This document shows positions 44,724 to 55,385 of a DNA stretch of 64,000 nucleotides, in pieces; positions within the stretch are counted from its first letter, which is position 1; the number at the start of each line of letters is the position of its first letter. A model generated the notes under the pieces. It saw only the letters and a list, made by a program, of their open reading frames with translations, did not search any database and had not been told where the DNA came from. The DNA comes from Blastomyces gilchristii SLH14081 (Eukaryota; Ascomycota; Eurotiomycetes; Onygenales; Ajellomycetaceae). Position numbers and translations under genes: made by a program. The stretch lies in contig NW_003101660.1 in the NCBI RefSeq assembly GCF_000003855.2, positions 1 through 64,000 of the forward strand, in the 5' to 3' direction.

Positions 44724-46530
44724 GGTTGTGTTTGGAGGCGAGTGTGTATCGTAGGTAGTCAAGTCCGTTCGATGGATCGCGGCACGTTTTAATGGGAGGT
44801 GCAGGGCGTCTAGAGATATAACGACAGTGGAATATAACTTCCTATGAAAGAATGCTATGCCCAGGCACTTTTACGATCGGGGCGATGACATGCTAGGAGA
44901 GAGAGGAGACTCCGAGCTGATGGTGACACTTCGAGCAGCGACGTGTGAGTTGAGGAATACTCTACTAGGCCATTCCTACTGCGCCAATAGCTATCTAGGA
45001 GCTACCGCTAAGAATGAGGTGTTTTCTCTTTCGGCCAAGCAGCCAACAAACGTGTAGCGGGCATGCGAAGTGTTGCAGCTTTCTTGCCGCGACTTTGCAA
45101 TGAAAGGTTTGCTTAGGTAAACAATTTCCCAAGAGTGGCTCGTGGCGCTCATACACGCCACCTTAACTTAAAGTTTGCGCCACAGAAGGTCGATCCTGTG
45201 AAAAGAAGAACGAAACGGGGTTGTTGGTTACAGGACGGCTGTTCCTTTTGGCCGCGAGGGAAACAAACAGATCTCTAAAAATAACTAATCTGTAGGTATC
45301 TACATGTACAGTACATCCACAGGGGACATTTACCTCGAGGCATGGCAATTGCATGGAAATATGCACCGAAAAACACAGTATGGGGCAGCATATGTATTCT
45401 TGTATCTTGCGCACGCTCAGGAATATCAATCAAAGTTGGCATATTTCTCCACAAGTCTTCTTCCCACGAATCCCACAAAACACATAAATGGTCGCCGCTT
45501 TTCCAAGGCATACTATGTGTTTTGACTCGCTGAAAAATGGCATGTTTCAAAAATACACTCGACGATCTGTGATTTGCAACCCGTATCTCCGCCACGGGCC
45601 AACAAAATCGACAACTCTATGTACGGATTATGCTTGCTACAAGATTTTGGACTGCTGAGTTTTGTAAGCGGTAAATAATAACGGGTATTCTGGACCATAC
45701 CTAGGTGCATGTAGGATTCCTCATTCTCGCGGTGAGCTGACAGGGGTTGGTGGGAGAACGAATTTAATTTCCCTTCTTCCCTTGTAGGCGCTGCTTACTT
45801 TAGCCTACTTCGAAGGACTGCTATAGTCTTGAGCAGAAAACATGTTTCATGCACCAAAAAGCTGTGTGATTATTGGATGATGCTGTCCTCTTTCACGCAT
45901 GCGAATGGATGCAACCTTTTTGTGGTCCTTTTTGTTTCACAGCAGAGACACCGGTTTTTTTTTTCGTTTTGGCTGTTCATTTTAAGTGATTTAGGGTCCG
46001 CGAATCTATGGCCAGCGCATATACATATGCTAATTGATGGAGGAGGCATGGCTCGGAATTATAGATTTTCGTCCAATTGTTGATACTGCGCTTGTGTGTT
46101 CCGAACTGCGGAGTTCCCTTCTATAGGGTTGGGCGATCTGGTAAACACCTGGCTAATGCACATGTTTAAAACTTGGATTGATGGCTGCAGGGACGTCAAG
46201 GCCGGGAATATCAAATGTGATGCACGCTGTCCTTTGGTCGAAAAAAAGTCATAGTAGCTGAGAGTAGAGAAAGTGGAACGACCCACGGGATGTTGGTTCG
46301 TTCTCGGGGGTGGAGTGGTGTATTTAAGTCATTGTTTTCTCTAGTCGAGCTAGGCACGAGGGCACAAAGACACTTGGACGTAGTTAGCTATTATAGACAG
46401 CAAACTGCCGTAAATGGGAATCAATGGGGCAAAGGACAAGAGAATTGTGGTTTTATGTCCAGCCTAAAGAGTACATGTAATTATGTACAGGTCTGATATC
46501 AAACCAAGGTCAGTCCTCTGCTAAACCGCG
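44724..46530. other. Upstream region of the Vps72/YL1 gene
   Basis: Part of a 2.9-kb gap between two divergently transcribed genes. Frames at 45163-45710 begin at GTG or TTG or lack recognisable content; none accepted. A short AT-rich stretch and a T-run occur near 45955-45966. No RNA gene was seen. Confidence 0.5.
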
Positions 46531-46539
46531 CTAAACCGC

Positions 46540-47635
46540 TTGTGGCCAGTTCAAACAGCTGCACCCAAGCCTCATCCTCCGTCGCCCGCATCCACTTTCA
46601 CTTCCCTCTCTCTCCATCGCCGTCCTTCATCTTCAACTTCATCTTCAGCTTCGTCTCTTCTTCATCGCTTCTCTCCCCGCCTCTGGCGCCCCTTCGTCAC
46701 CCTCCGCTGTCACCTATCCCATCTCTTCAGCCTACTCCTCATATCAACGCCTCCTCTTCTTTTCCATTCCCTTTTGTCTCCCTTCTTAGTAATTGGGCCC
46801 TCCCAAGTTAGCCCATTTCTTTGACCTCCACCACCACCCCTGACTGGTTCTTCTCTTCTTCGTCTCACATCTTCCACGCCTAGTTAAAATACTTGTTTTG
46901 CTCCCCCGAGCGAGCCTCACTCTATTTGTCCCTGAGACCACCACCCCCCTTTTAGAGTTCCTTCACGCCCAGTGTCTCGACGACATCTTTATCTCCTCTT
47001 TTTCACCAACTCCTGGTCTTTCTCGATAGATTTTTAATAAACTGGATATGTTTCTGTGAAGATTTCTCCGCCATTTCTCCGCCCTTACTCTACTTTTATT
47101 ACACTACACGGCTACGAATCTTCCTTACTTAAAACGAAATCTGTATAATTACGACCTCATTGCACAGACCTCCGTTAGTGCTCTTCCCGTTCGACTTGTT
47201 GAAAACGACGATTCGATATCGACTCGTTCGTTCCTTCAACTTAACATCTTCGATTCAGTTCATTTATTCCTCACAATTCTCTATAACACCTTGAAAGGCC
47301 ATTTGCCAATATACCTGCGACTCGCCCTTCCGACACAACACAACCTTAGCTTATTTCCGCCGCAGTTTGAATTGCTCGTCATCAAGTGCTGGAGGTTTAT
47401 AATCGAGATATTTACATCCTCTTCAATACCAGCTTTAATAGACACTTGGATCGAAGGATCCGTTTCGGATTTCAACGAGATCTGCAGGCCTAATATATTG
47501 TCTATGATCTTCTCCACCCTTCGAGATCCTCCCGTTTCTATTCTATCCAACCCTTGGCAGCCCTATTCTTCTCAGAGAGAAGTTATAGATTTTGAAAGTA
47601 ACCTTCTATCCTGGCATAAGACATCTTAATCTATA
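46540..47635 (+). promoter_or_regulatory. Pyrimidine-rich promoter/leader of the Pumilio-RRM gene
   Basis: Strongly CT-rich on the plus strand, especially 46560-46880 (TCCATCGCCGTCCTTCATCT and similar), a common mark of highly used filamentous-fungal promoters and transcription start regions. An in-frame stop-bounded upstream ORF begins with ATG at 47504 and ends with TAA at 47627-47629, 41 codons, 6 nt before the main ATG (47636). The transcription start cannot be set from sequence. Genes of this RNA-binding class often have long leaders. Confidence 0.5.
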
Positions 47636-50600
47636 ATGACTCCTTCATCGAGGCCTGATGGCCACCTCAACCTCAACTATCTTCCTGTTTCACAACCAAT
47701 GTCCGGTACTTCAACGGGAAGCTCGTCGCCAAATGAACAACCGGGTTCAAGTTCTATGAAGTCTTCCTTTGGAGGTTCAAATGGGTTAAACAGCACTGGA
47801 GGAGCTCTTGGAAGCGCCAGAATGGGGGCTGGTTCCCCTTCTCATGATCTTGGCGCTCGTTTGTTCTCCAAGAGGTAAGGCTCTATCTAATTTTATGTTA
47901 GTGCTTATCAGAGCTCTCGCTGACATTGGTCCTATTTCACCCTTCGTTTAATAATAGAGCTCGAGAGATTCAGGCTCAAGAAGGTCTTGCTCCAAATATC
48001 TGGGGACCTCCAACCAGTGGCAACTCGACGCCTCTTCGCGAGAACATACCGGAATCCCCAAGCCAGGATGAATTCCCGGACTTGGCGCCTGCGCCCGAGA
48101 GCAGCCTCACTAGCCCTGCCCGTCGAACGAGAGCGGGGACAGTTCCTTCCCGTTTCTCTCCAGTTGGCACACTGAACGGTGTTGGCCCTCAGTCGTTCAC
48201 CTCAAAAACATCCAGACCCACGCCTTCAACAAGCCCGTTCCGCCCTCATGCCGTGGCAGGGATAGACTCCTCTAGCAGACCGCCTGCCCCTGGAAGCGGA
48301 AGCAATACAGCCTTGCTTTCACGCCTTCGTGCCGGGTCCATGCCACAACGTACAAGTGTGCTTGATGGTTCGAATCCGTTTGGGCCTTCTTTATTTTCCA
48401 CCAACTGGTCGTCAGGTAGGGAGAGAGCAACTACTTTAACGAGCATCAGATCATCCGAGGGGCCCACGTCACCAGCGCAGTCGTCGTTTTCAAGAGATGG
48501 GCTCGCGGATGCGGACGTTAAGACCTTGGACTACCTTGGGCTTGCTGAAACTCCACAGCAAGCCCGAGTACAACTTGTCCGCCCATCCGTCGACCAGCTC
48601 ATGCAACAACAACAACAGCAACAACAGCAGCAGCAGCAACAAACATCATCCTTACCTCCCCTTCTTGCTGACCTAGTAATGATAAATAAAAATTCCAATC
48701 GGTTCCGCTCCTACTCTGTAAATGCCAAGGAGAAATACGCCGAAGACGACGAGGATCAATATGAACTTCCGTATCCGGGTGTTCCATCGGGGTCGATAAC
48801 ACCTTCAGCCGCTGCAACTGCTGCCCAGTTAGCTGCGACCCAGGCACAGATTCATCAACACAACTTAGCCGTGCAAGCATTTGCCAACCATGCATCTGTG
48901 AGCCGCCCACGCCCACGTGCCCGTACTGCCGGCGTTTTGGATACTCCTCCTCAGCGCTCATCGATCCGCAACTACCTTGCGACTCCGTCTAGACTTGATA
49001 ACAGCCTTAGCATTGCAGACTTACGTATTTCGGAGACTGCCGAATATGACGATCTCCCAGAAGCAGTTCAGGTGTTGCAACTGGGCGGAATGCAAAGCTT
49101 GCGACAAGGCCAGGAAATGGTGGATGAAACTAATCTAGACGGTCCTACCAGAGCATTGTGGATTGGTAGCATTCCAGTCTCAACAACAGTGACTTCTCTG
49201 GACGCTATCTTCAATGTGTATGGCAAAATCGAGTCGACAAGGGTTCTGACCCACAAGAACTGCGGATTCGTTAATTTCGAACGTGTAGAAAGTGCTATTC
49301 AAGCCAATTCCCTTCTGAATGGCAAAGAAATATTTCCAGGTGCTGGACCCGTCCGGATCGGCTATGCGAAGGTGCCAGGGACATCTGGTACGGGTACTCC
49401 CGGCCAAAATGGTGACCACCAATCGCCCACTCCTGACCCAACTTCCAGCGGCTTAGGTCGGGGTGGAACTAATTCAGGTGGACAAGATGGGACTTCCGGA
49501 ACGGACCAAGCAAACGGACCTGCTCCCAACACACCAACTATTCCACAGTTGGTTGAATTGCAACCAGAAATGACCCAAATCGTTGCCGAATTTGATGCAT
49601 CCGAAGAAGAATGTCAAAATATTACAGCGAGCATTCAGCGAGCTGTGGTTTTCAAGTCATTTGTCGATGAAATTCCTCCGATTCCAGAACCAAGTCAAAC
49701 TCGGGTCCATGACGCCCCTAGACTCCGGGATATTCGAAAGCGGATTGACAATGGGACTCTTGCAGTGAATGAAATCGAGGAGACAGCAATCGGGATGCTT
49801 CCTGAGATTGCTGAATTGTCTTCCGATTATCTTGGCAACACGGTTGTCCAGAAGCTGTTCGAATATTGCTCAGAACCCACCAAAGAAAAGATGTTGGCTG
49901 AAATCGCTCCTCACCTTGCTGAAATTGGTGTACACAAGAATGGAACCTGGGCTGCACAGAAGATTATCGACGTTGCCAAGGACTCGACGCAGAAACAGAT
50001 GATTGTAGAAAGTCTTCGTCCATACACTGTGCCGCTGTTTTTAGATCAATATGGCAACTACGTGCTGCAATGTTGTTTGCGCTTTGGTCCTCCTTATACC
50101 GACTTTATTTTCGAATCTATGCTCAGTCGGATGTGGGAGATCGCCCAAGGCAGATTTGGTGCCCGCGCTATGCGGGCTTGTTTGGAGAGTCACCATGCAA
50201 CGAAGGACCAACAGCGAATGCTAGCCGCAGCTATCGCCCTACATAGCGTCCAGTTGGCGACAAATGCAAACGGTGCTCTCTTACTTACTTGGTTCCTCGA
50301 TACATGCACGTTTCCACGTCGACGAACTGTTCTCGCCCCGCGCCTTGTTCCCCATCTTGTCCATCTTTGCACTCACAAAGTTGCGTATTTGACGGTACTC
50401 AAGGTTATTAACCAGAGGAACGAACCCGAAGCTCGCGAAACAGTACTAAAAGCTCTGTTCTACAGTTCTGGAGATGAAACTTTGGAGAAAATCCTCAGCG
50501 ACCAGACATCTGGCGCGACATTAATATTTAAAGTTCTTACAACACCCTTCTTTGACGAGAGCATGCGCGGCGAAGTCGTCAAGACTGTCGCAAAAGTACT

Positions 50601-51450
50601 AACGAAATTGAAGACTACACCAAGCCAAGGCTATAAACGACTTATGGACGAGGTTGGACTGTCCTCCCGGGGCGGAGGAAACTCTCGGGATAATCATCAT
50701 TCCAGGGACAACCAAAACGCCCAAAATCCTAATAATGAAAAGAATCAACACCGACCCTTATCATCTAGACAAACGAGCGCCAACAGTTACAATTCTCAGT
50801 CGCAACCAGAGAGACAATACAGTGGACAGTTTGCAACAGGACTACAGCCTCAGCAGTCCTTTGATTCCCCAACTACAATGGCACGATCTATTTCATCGGA
50901 GCAGACTCTTCCTCCTTATGACATTTACGGGATGGGTGGAGTGAATGGTGTCAACGGACTCGTGAATTTGTCTTCTATGAGCAACAATCACCCGTTTCCC
51001 CAGGAATCAGTCCTCCCCATCAATCAGCAACAGCTCCAATACCACGCATTCCTCGCCTCGCAACCCCGTGGTATGTCTCCTGGTGGATTTTATGCCCCTC
51101 AGATGGCAGGGGCGAGCTTCAATGGCTTCCCGTCTGCTCCAGCTGCTCTGGACAGCTTTCGAACCATGCAGTCGCACTCGTCGCCCCTCCCCGGGCCTCC
51201 TCCGCAGATAAGCGCAAGTCCAATGCTTCATCAGCCCCCATTTGCTCCTCCTCCGTTCAACCAGGCTGTGAATAATGCTCAGATGTATCCATCCTACCCC
51301 CAACAGTTCTACCAATCCCAAGCCGCCCAGGTTCCACCGCCTGGCGGACGCCGTGGACGTGTAAGTGGCCTTCCGTCGCCGTTCGACCCGAATGCGCACC
51401 ATGCATTTCTCTCTCCCTCTTTTCCTCTCCCGAATTATGGATTATACTGA
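47636..51450 (+). CDS. RRM plus Pumilio-repeat RNA-binding protein (Jsn1/Puf2-like), about 1243 aa
   Basis: Exon 1 is 47636-47874, intron 47875-47957 (83 bp, GTAAGG...TAATAG), exon 2 from 47958; the frame is continuous across the junction (LFSKR then AREIQAQEGL). Ser-rich N-terminus, poly-Gln tract (about residues 294-308, coded mostly by CAA/CAG at 48601-48642), one RRM at about 476-553 (RALWIGSIP, CGFVNFERVESA, RIGYAKV), and Pumilio repeats at about 690-975 (GNTVVQKLFEY, NGTWAAQKIID, GNYVLQCCLRF, FGARAMRACLES). Gln/Pro-rich tail. RRM plus PUF is the layout of yeast Jsn1 and Puf2, which bind 3' UTRs of mRNAs for membrane-associated proteins. A second intron may replace the last 30 residues (see findings). 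Confidence 0.93.
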
Positions 51451-51478
51451 CTTGATTTTTTTGCTCTAATAGAGATGA
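51361..51478 (+). other. Alternative last intron and mini-exon of the Pumilio-RRM gene
   Basis: A perfect donor GTAAGT begins at 51361, just after the codons GGRRGR. A branch-point-like ATACTGAC at 51444-51451 and a T-rich stretch then AATAG ending at 51472 make a 112-bp intron. The next codons are AGA TGA (51473-51478), so the spliced product ends GGRRGRR, 1215 aa. If the intron is retained the protein ends with PNYGLY at 51450. Confidence 0.6.
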
Positions 51479-52625
51479 AGCAAAAGAGATTGTGCAAAAA
51501 GGAAGAATGAAGAATATGTCGGGATTCTGTTTTGGAGGAGTTCTTAGTTCATCTCCCCTTTTCCCTTATCTTCCCCTGCTCTTCCTCCCAACCTTTTTTT
51601 TTTTTTTTTTTTTTTTTTGCATCTGTAAAATTTTTCTGGTACCAGAGATCACCCTCTTTCCCTTGAGATATATGAGATGGCTTGCAAAAGAAAAACGAAA
51701 AAAAAGCTATGAGATCTCTCGCCAACCCTTCCCTTCAATGCTGGATCGTTGAGGGCTGTAAGATGACGACTCGGGTCTGCAGGGTGAAACTGTTTTTTTC
51801 CTTTCAGTTGGTCCCCCTACAGTTGCCATTTGCGCATCCTCGTCTCCCCTAAAAAGATATTTGTATGGTGTTACTGTGCTTGTATTCTCTTTATTTTTCT
51901 TTCAAAGCATCCTTTCCTGTTTTTTTTCTTTCTTTTTGTATTCCTTTTACTTTTTCGCTCTTCTCTTCTTAAATATATTATTATCTTACCTTCTTCTTCC
52001 CTGTTTTTGATTCTTAAAACCCAACTCACAAATTACCAAATCCTCAGAAGAATACCTTTTTTTCTCAGAAGTTTCTCTTATTGAAAAGATACGACTGTTT
52101 CCTTGTCAAATTACATCAGCAACGTTTCTTTCCCTTTTTCCTGTTTGTTATGGGCTCAAAACTTACTCGTGTACTGTCTCTGCCATTATATCGCGTTCTA
52201 CTTATTTTTCCCATGCTCTGTGTGTGTGTGTGTGTGTGCATGTATGTATGTGTGTAGAAGGAGGAGAGAGAGAGGATGTTGTTTACTTCTATCTATTTTT
52301 ATGTATCTGCTTATATATTTATTACTTTATTTAACTTTGTTTTGCATATTTTCCTTGTCCTCTCTTGAGACAAAGTTATCTTCTCTACATGTCAGATCTG
52401 TGTTAACAACAAACAACTGATCTTTGTTTCAAAAGGTACTTCTTTTTTCTTTTTCCTTGTACCTTTTCTCTCTCTTTTTTTATCTTCGGGGCCGCTTAAC
52501 TTTCTTCTTATTACGTTTCTAATACATACTGATTCTACATTTCTATGTTTTCACCTCTTTTATTCCTTTCTAGGCTCAGATTAAACAATATCCAGTGGGT
52601 ATGTAAGAGCAGGTTAGTGGCATCA

Positions 52626-52661
<36 letters not shown>

Positions 52662-53730
52662 CATGAGGATTTTCAGACAGGCATGCCTAGCACTAACCTG
52701 TATGATATGTATGAAACACAATACGGCAGATAAAAGAGCTTATCAGTTTTAAGTACTTTTGCGTGTTTGTAGTGCTCTTCTGTATGTAGCTTGCTCTTTT
52801 ATTGCTTGCCTCTTATAACGAATTTCAGGTCTCTTTTTGAATGGAAAAATTCCAGTTCTTTTTCTCTCTCAACTCATAATTATCTTCTCAGTTTTTTCTT
52901 CAATATTCTCTTTTTTGCCTCAACTTCATTGGCTTTGTTTAACAGTTTCATAGGTTAGAGTTACTTCCTTTCATTTTTCAATTTAATTTTAACCTTTTTG
53001 ATTGCTCAATTTGCTGTATTTGTAACAACACTTCTCCCTTTCTCACCACCTCAATAGTATATGTATGTGAACAATCAAAAACTAAGGAGTTGAAAATCAC
53101 AACGAAGACATTAAGAGTCGTGTTTTTACTAAAAAGGGCATATGAGGTGAAAGGTATTTCTAAAAGAATTTGATATTTTGCGTATTCTTGTCGAGGTCTA
53201 TACTCCGTACCTTGCTCGGTCCGAGTGTTGGGTGGATGGAGGATGCTATTGTTTGTCTTGCCTGACATGAAGTTTTATCTCTTCATTTCAAGTTTTGTTA
53301 CATATAGATATTGGGTATGTGTATTTATTATATACACCCCCCCGGGCTCTCTCCTCCCTACCTAGTATTACTATTACTATTATCATTATCATTATCATTC
53401 CATTTCTCTCACCAGGGCACCATCCTAGCATTATAGTCCCAACCATGCAAGCCCCCTCTATCTACTACCCCTTGTGAATCCCGGTCGATATTGACAGCGG
53501 TTCCAATCCCTCTGAGTAACACATCTGTTAGATTCTAATGAAGCAAGGGGCCAACATAAAGTAACTCACTCACTCACTCACTCAAAGATTATTTGCAGGA
53601 GCGTAGTCAACCTTATATTTGGACCAGCTATGCAACCGACCAAGCAAAGAGGAGAACATAATCGCTTTGCTGGCCGTGGTGAAATGTAGCGTTAGCGTGC
53701 GGCATGTCTACATATTTTGGATAGAAGTAG
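51479..53730. other. T/C-rich 3' flank and intergenic region with simple repeats
   Basis: 2.2 kb of strongly pyrimidine-rich DNA without a credible gene. Contains a 25-nt T run (51594-51618), (TG)n at about 52219-52238, (GT)n of about 32 bp at 52629-52660, a (TTATCA)-like run at 53375-53398, and (ACTC)n at 53563-53584. The first few hundred bases are probably the 3' UTR of the Pumilio gene; the many TGT-containing stretches could serve as PUF-type sites, which is speculation. Confidence 0.6.
52629..52660 (+). repeat. (GT)n microsatellite
   Basis: Sixteen uninterrupted TG/GT units. A shorter (TG)10 lies 400 bp upstream at 52219-52238. Confidence 0.95.
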
Positions 53731-54492
53731 TTAGCTTTGTTCAATAGATTGCCTATGGCTAAGGATATGGGTAGTAGAAAAACAGAAAAAGGATGGGAAT
53801 GGGAATGGTATGGGTATTCTTACATCCCCGGCCTCCCAAACATCTACAATCCTCTCGAGCCCTGGATCAATACACTGTCCGACTAACGCGCGAAGTGAAC
53901 CTATATCAACATCCATATCGACGTCTCTAATACTGATGATTCGCGTAGCGTCTCCCTCTCGGGTAGAAGTAGTAGCTTCGAAACTTGTCGAAGAAGGCTG
54001 TCTAGATCTGGGACTGTCCCCCCTTGCTCCTGCCGGGTTCTTACTGTGCATATTCTCGTCGTGCTGCGGAGAATAAAACTTCCGCTGCTGGTAGTCTTGC
54101 GGAATGGTATGAGATGTACCAATTCTCGGCGATCCACTAACGCTGAGCTGATTTTGTTGCGGTAGCATCAGCTCCTCTTGTTGTTGTTGATGATGATGAT
54201 GATGACGACGAGAATGATGATATTGTGCTGGATTCGATCTATATCTGTGACGCGACAGATTCTCCCCATCCTTAACAGCCCATTTGCTCGTGTCCAAACC
54301 GCCGGCACCGGATGCCTTGCCGACTTTCTCAAAGGTGTCCACTAGAAGCTGGCATAGGTTGACGTTTGTATCCTGGTCGAGGAGAGGTTGCTGGGACGAG
54401 GGCGCCACAGTGATGGTTGATTCTCTCATGTCTCGCTCTCTGGCTTGCTCACTTGGTGCTGATGGAGCTTTGTACGGATTTTGGTTCTCCAT
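53731..54492 (-). CDS. Hypothetical His/Gln-rich protein, 253 aa (possibly 2 exons)
   Basis: The start was set at ATG 54492 (MENQNPYKAPSAPSEQARER); the open frame extends upstream but that part looks like leader. Features: a short predicted helical stretch NLCQLLVDTFEKVGKASG, a His/Gln run (RRHHHHHQQQQ), a disordered middle, and a conserved-looking C-terminal block with DVDMDVDIGSLRALVGQC and GLERIVDVWEAGD. Right after AGD a donor GTAAGA (53823) opens a 65-bp candidate intron ending CCTTAG (53759); splicing would end the protein one residue later (P then TAG at 53753). The unspliced tail (PFPFPSFFCFSTTH) looks non-coding, so the spliced form is favoured. Function unknown. Confidence 0.6.
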   Translation of the reverse strand: MENQNPYKAPSAPSEQARERDMRESTITVAPSSQQPLLDQDTNVNLCQLLVDTFEKVGKASGAGGLDTSKWAVKDGENLSRHRYRSNPAQYHHSRRHHHHHQQQQEELMLPQQNQLSVSGSPRIGTSHTIPQDYQQRKFYSPQHDENMHSKNPAGARGDSPRSRQPSSTSFEATTSTREGDATRIISIRDVDMDVDIGSLRALVGQCIDPGLERIVDVWEAGDVRIPIPFPFPSFFCFSTTHILSHRQSIEQS

Positions 54493-55385
54493 TTTTGTGA
54501 GATCTTCTCGGTGAGATTTTGCGGTGTTGGGGGGTGAGTACGTTGAGAAGAGTTGATTGAGAATGGAAATGGTTTGGCGGGTGGATAATACGGGGGAATC
54601 GGTTGCGGGGGAGGAAAACGTGGAAATGGAGGGAACTGCCTTCCGCTGCAGATAAACGTGTCGCAAAAGTATAGATATATATATGTAAGATATCATGTAG
54701 CAATCCAGAATATCGCTGGCCTTTAGCAGAACGTCCCTTTTCCCCTTCGGACAAGGAATGTTTGGTACCCAGCCAGCTACGCTGGCAGATGAACCTTGAT
54801 GTCTACTATAGCTCTGGAGCTCACGCCTGCCGCAAAACAGAATCCATGCATAAGGGACTTAAGAGAAAACCTTGATCATGGCTTGGCATTGGGAGAAAGA
54901 GTATAAATGTATATGTGTATAATAGGGCATAGCTGGCTGTGGTATAAAGTTAAGGCCAGAGCTTGTTTCCACTTGCCATTGTTCGTAAAGCAAAAAGGGA
55001 GCCTTTTTCTGACAGCATAGAGGACAAAAATCCAAAGTGCACAATTGCTCATTAAAAAGGAGGGTATATCATGGACAAATCTAATTACCTATATCTCCAA
55101 GAACGGGATGCGGGGCTGGTATCATTGAAAAAATATAGGAATGGAAGGGAAAAGAGAAATAACGCCTAATGGTATATGCCAGACGCCATATGCCAGATGC
55201 GAGATGCTAGTGGCAATAGCATCTCTCCAATTATCATCAGAGCCCAGGAACAGGGAGGGAAACAACAACAACTTATAAAGCTTGAGTGGTGGTATAGAGT
55301 ACGGATTGAGAAAACAAAACGAAAATGAGAAGGGTATGAAGAAAAAAAAAAAAAGGGGGGGGGGGAATGGTAGCCGTTAATAAAT
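54493..55385. other. Spacer between the His/Gln-rich gene and the GT69 gene
   Basis: No gene accepted. Holds the leader/promoter of the His/Gln-rich gene and the 3' flank of the GT69 gene. A poly(A)/poly(G) run (about 12 A then 11 G) lies at 55343-55366. Confidence 0.55.

Noticed and set aside
43027..44754. Plus-strand frames opposite Vps72/YL1
   Set aside because: They are antisense shadows of a Ser/Asp/Glu-rich coding region.
42684..44762. Single-exon 692-codon model for Vps72/YL1
   Set aside because: It starts at TTG (the first ATG is 44723) and ends inside the intron, losing the YL1-C domain that follows the 110-bp intron.
45275..45595. 106-codon minus frame rich in Trp and His
   Set aside because: It starts at GTG; the ATG-started remainder has no recognised domain and overlaps another frame.
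47291..47629. 112-codon upstream frame before the Pumilio gene
   Set aside because: The first codon is TTG. Only the internal ATG at 47504 could start translation, so only the 41-codon part is kept as a possible uORF.
52200..52735. Frames with Val-Cys runs
   Set aside because: The runs are translations of (GT)n microsatellites.
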